NCBI GenBank assembly: GCA_018658605.1
Contig: JABHUV010000184.1
Span: 1-26,844, forward strand
Length of the DNA stretch: 26,844 nucleotides
Reading direction: 5' to 3'
Source of the DNA: Planctomycetaceae bacterium
Lineage (GTDB): Bacteria; Planctomycetota; Planctomycetia; Pirellulales; Pirellulaceae
Under the pieces are notes generated by a model. That model made no database searches, had not been told where the DNA came from, and saw only the letters and a program-made list of their open reading frames with translations. The position numbers and the translations under genes were made by a program. This document shows positions 24,387 to 26,844 of this stretch, piece after piece. Numbering within the stretch: the stretch's first letter is position 1; the number at the start of each line of letters is the position of its first letter.

Positions 24387-25013
24387 ATGGGAAACGTTTT
24401 CGAGCTACAGCATGCGCTAGTTGATCATTATCTGTCTATCGCGCGCGACAGGCAGTCTACACAGGAAGAGTTTGCCGCTTCCTTTAATTATCTAGGGCAA
24501 ATTTTGGCTGTGGAAATGACACGGGAGTTTTCCGGCGATGTTAAGGTGGTTCAGACCCCTTTAGAGGCGACTCAGGGTTTCTGCCTACACACGAGTATCG
24601 CCTTAGTCCCGATTCTGAGAGCTGGATTGGCACTGGTTGATGCGTTTGTCGAGTTGCTGCCAACCTCGGTGGTTCTGCATTTAGGTATGTATCGTAACGA
24701 AGAAACGGCAGAACCGGTGTGGTACTACAACAAACTGGACGAGCACACACCTGTCGACCTCGCATTGATTCTTGATCCGATGCTTGCCACCGGCGGATCC
24801 GTCGTAGCTGCGATAGGGGCGTTACGAAAATTCGGAGTACCTAAGGTCGAGGTCGGGTGCGTTATCGCGGCGCCTGAAGGGGTTCAGACAGTGCAAGATT
24901 TCGATTCAGATGTTAGGCTAACGATATGTCGAATTGACGAAAGATTGGACGATGATTGCTATATTCGGCCAGGTCTCGGCGACGCTGGCGACCGGTATTT
25001 TGGGACTGCGTAA
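24387..25013 (+). CDS. upp: Uracil phosphoribosyltransferase
   Basis: Cytoplasmic pyrimidine salvage enzyme that makes UMP from uracil and 5-phosphoribosyl 1-diphosphate. The 208-residue product has the normal length. Family signatures are VPILRAGLALVDAF (74-87), the PRPP-binding loop LILDPMLATGGS (127-138) and the uracil-binding C-terminus YIRPGLGDAGDRYFGTA (192-208). All are intact. A weak AGGG lies about 13 bases upstream of the ATG. The gene is followed after 81 bases by a nucleoside transporter on the same strand. Confidence 0.97.
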   Translation: MGNVFELQHALVDHYLSIARDRQSTQEEFAASFNYLGQILAVEMTREFSGDVKVVQTPLEATQGFCLHTSIALVPILRAGLALVDAFVELLPTSVVLHLGMYRNEETAEPVWYYNKLDEHTPVDLALILDPMLATGGSVVAAIGALRKFGVPKVEVGCVIAAPEGVQTVQDFDSDVRLTICRIDERLDDDCYIRPGLGDAGDRYFGTA

Positions 25014-25094
25014 GGAATTCGTATTGATGAGACAGTGGATGTGTTTGGGTTGTCAGTTTAGAAGGTTAGTATCATAAGGTGGGAGTGTTTGCCG

Positions 25095-26390
25095 ATGGAT
25101 GATATTTTTCCGCGTCTAATTAGCTGTATTGGTTTGTTTGCGATGTTGTTGCTCGGATGGGCAATGGGCAAAAATCGAGATCAAGTTAATTGGCGTATTG
25201 TGGGCAGTGGCCTGCTAGCGCAATTAGCGTTAGCAATATTTGTAATGCGTACCGAAGAAGGAAATGCGATCTTTACCGCTATCGGCGGGATGTTTGCAGG
25301 CATGCTGAATTTTGTTGACGAAGGTTCTGCGATGGTATTTGGTAACAATTACACGGAATTTTTCTTTGCCTTCAAGGTCTTGCCCACGATAATATTTTTC
25401 TCGTCCCTAATGGCGGTACTATATTATCTAAATGTCATTCAGCCGTTAGTTCGATTTTTAGCTTGGACGATGCGACTAACATTTCGAACCTCCGGCGCGG
25501 AAACGCTTGCAGTGGCTGCCAATATCTTTGTTGGACAAACGGAAGCACCTTTGGTGGTTAAACCGTACGTGGCGGCAATGACTAAGTCGGAGTTAATGGC
25601 TTTGATGGTGGGCGGATTTGCGACAATTTCCGGAGGAATCTTAGCCGCCTATATTGGCATGGGAATTGACGCAACGCATTTAGTGAGTGCATCGGTGATT
25701 TCCGCGCCTGCGGCGTTAGTCATTGCTAAGCTGCTTGAACCAGAAACGGATGCACCGCTGACGCTGGGACAGGCAGTCACAATCAAAAAGACGGACAGCG
25801 ATCCCGTGAACGTCGTGGATGCCGCTGCGCGGGGCGCCGGGGACGGGCTTGCACTGGCACTTAACGTCGGCGCTATGTTGATCGCTTTTCTGGCTTTACT
25901 GGCCGGCGTTGATTGGTCAGTCGGATTTGTTGGCGAGGGTTGTGAACGCGTTGTCAATGCGATTTGGGCTGGAAGTAGCGTAGATTTTCAATGGGGGTTG
26001 GCCTCAATGATGGGCTGGTTCTTTGCACCGTTGGCTTGGTTAATGGGAATTCAATGGGAGGAATGTTCCATTGCCGGTGAATTACTCGGTTACAAGTTGT
26101 TTGCTAACGAATTTATTGCATATCAGAACTTATCGGAAATTCAATCAAGTACAGAAACAGCATTGAGCGAACGAACAACGGTCATTTTGACTTATGCGTT
26201 ATGTGGTTTTGCCAATTTCGGATCGATCGGTATTCAACTCGCTGGCATCGGTGGAATTGCGCCTTCACGTCGTTCCGACCTTGCCAAACTCGCCGTTCGA
26301 GCGATGCTTGGAGGCACACTGGCCGCTTTTATGACAGCTTGTTTTGCAGGAATGTTGTACGGGGTACCATGGGACGTTATCAAGTGGTAA
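25095..26390 (+). CDS. nupC: Concentrative nucleoside transporter (CNT/NupC family)
   Basis: Inner-membrane cation-coupled nucleoside symporter of 431 residues, the usual bacterial CNT length (about 400-430). Signature stretches are ANIFVGQTEAPLVVKPY, GGFATISGGILAAYIGMG, the LLGYKLFANEFIAYQNL segment and YALCGFANFGSIGIQLAGIG followed by GIAPSRR, where the conserved Glu and Asn/Ser residues of substrate and cation binding lie. About nine to ten hydrophobic segments are visible. I chose ATG 25095 because GGAG is 9 bases upstream; a TTG two codons earlier also keeps the frame. It lies 81 bases after upp, which fits import of a nucleoside followed by base salvage. Substrate preference cannot be read from the sequence. 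Confidence 0.94.
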   Translation: MDDIFPRLISCIGLFAMLLLGWAMGKNRDQVNWRIVGSGLLAQLALAIFVMRTEEGNAIFTAIGGMFAGMLNFVDEGSAMVFGNNYTEFFFAFKVLPTIIFFSSLMAVLYYLNVIQPLVRFLAWTMRLTFRTSGAETLAVAANIFVGQTEAPLVVKPYVAAMTKSELMALMVGGFATISGGILAAYIGMGIDATHLVSASVISAPAALVIAKLLEPETDAPLTLGQAVTIKKTDSDPVNVVDAAARGAGDGLALALNVGAMLIAFLALLAGVDWSVGFVGEGCERVVNAIWAGSSVDFQWGLASMMGWFFAPLAWLMGIQWEECSIAGELLGYKLFANEFIAYQNLSEIQSSTETALSERTTVILTYALCGFANFGSIGIQLAGIGGIAPSRRSDLAKLAVRAMLGGTLAAFMTACFAGMLYGVPWDVIKW

Positions 26391-26439
26391 TTCAAGAGTC
26401 AGGGATTAACACAAAATCTGTTGCATGGAGTGTTATTTG

Positions 26440-26844
26440 ATGTTGCATCTCAAGTCAGCGACTGAATTGCATAAGTTGATTACGGCGGGGGAAGTTTCGG
26501 CCCGCCAAGTGCTTGAGGACCATTTGTCTCAAGTGCGACGCGTAAATGAAACCGTGAATGCCATCGTGACTATGGATGTAGAACGATCCGTGCAGTGGGC
26601 GATTGAGGCGGATGAGCATCAGGCAGGAGGCGGCGAACTCGGAGTGTTGCATGGATTACCCGTGGTCCATAAAGATCTGTTTAGTACGGCTGGAATGCGA
26701 ACTACTTTTGGATCCCCGATATACAGTAATCATATTCCTGACTTTGATGAGCTTATTATTCAGCGTTTGCGTTCGGCGGGCGCGATTTCAATCGGTAAGT
26801 CGAATACGCCGGAATTTGGCGCGGGATCGCAAACATTTAATGAA
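26440..26844 (+). CDS. Amidase-signature family enzyme, N-terminal 135 residues (3' end beyond window)
   Basis: Partial gene. The visible part matches the start of the GatA/amidase family: LHGLPVVHKDLFSTAGMRTT contains the catalytic Lys (residue 78), followed by FGSPIYSNH, ELIIQRLRSAGAISIGKSNT and PEFGAGSQTFNE. The Gly/Ser-rich motif and the Ser nucleophile lie beyond the right edge, so activity and substrate cannot be judged. ATG 26440 has GGAG 9 bases upstream; an in-frame ATG at 26425 is less well placed. It begins 49 bases after the nucleoside transporter and may be in the same operon. It could be an amide hydrolase or a glutamyl-tRNA amidotransferase subunit A paralogue; the EFGAGSQTFN stretch favours a general amidase. 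Confidence 0.88.
   Translation, partial: MLHLKSATELHKLITAGEVSARQVLEDHLSQVRRVNETVNAIVTMDVERSVQWAIEADEHQAGGGELGVLHGLPVVHKDLFSTAGMRTTFGSPIYSNHIPDFDELIIQRLRSAGAISIGKSNTPEFGAGSQTFNE

Noticed and set aside
26201..26440. 79-codon plus-strand frame overlapping the end of the nucleoside transporter gene
   Set aside because: It lies mostly within conserved transporter coding sequence in another frame and has no recognisable motif.

Overview
The window looks like a piece of a planctomycete chromosome (Planctomycetota, probably Pirellulales-like). No marker gene fixes the taxonomy. The inference rests on a DUF1570 secreted peptidase-like gene, a ThuA-like exported protein, oversized secretin-type proteins with many N-modules, an exported protein with a WD-x-x-GGPG motif that I associate with planctomycetes, and weak or absent Shine-Dalgarno sites. 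Base composition looks moderate by eye. I see no mobile elements, tRNA, rRNA or CRISPR.

Region 1 (1 to about 17.8 kb, all on the minus strand) is one type II secretion system (T2SS) cluster. In transcription order it holds: a 1,194-residue protein made of secretin N-type modules but without a secretin barrel; the ATPase GspE; the inner-membrane platform GspF; the major pseudopilin GspG; minor pseudopilins GspH, GspI, GspJ and GspK; a GspL protein of PilM/PilN type; a GspM/PilO-like protein that appears fused to an Ig-like and a GspC/PilP-like domain; and the secretin GspD, whose C-terminal end runs off the left edge. Genes gspH to the GspM-like gene are packed with 4-base overlaps or very short gaps. 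Larger gaps precede gspG (123 bases) and gspD (370 bases), which suggests separate expression control. No prepilin peptidase (GspO) and no stand-alone GspC are present.

Region 2 (17.8 to 18.3 kb) is the upstream region of the T2SS cluster and of a divergent plus-strand gene. It contains a perfect 21-base dyad that could be an operator.

Region 3 (18.3 to 24.1 kb) holds mostly exported or membrane proteins: a DUF1570 metallopeptidase-like protein, an unrecognised multi-pass membrane protein, SufE (Fe-S cluster assembly), a small exported protein of unknown function, a ThuA-domain protein and an exported alpha/beta hydrolase. Two gene pairs converge with only 6 to 10 bases between them.

Region 4 (24.4 kb to the right edge) is a co-directional set: uracil phosphoribosyltransferase (upp), a concentrative nucleoside transporter (nupC type) and the first 135 codons of an amidase-signature enzyme. 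The first two together suggest nucleoside and uracil salvage.

The most unusual feature is that two genes at opposite ends of the T2SS cluster together encode about 17 secretin N-type modules, far more than the usual four in GspD. I infer an unusually long periplasmic channel or scaffold. GspE, GspF, GspL and the GspM fusion would form the inner-membrane motor, and the five pseudopilins would form the piston.
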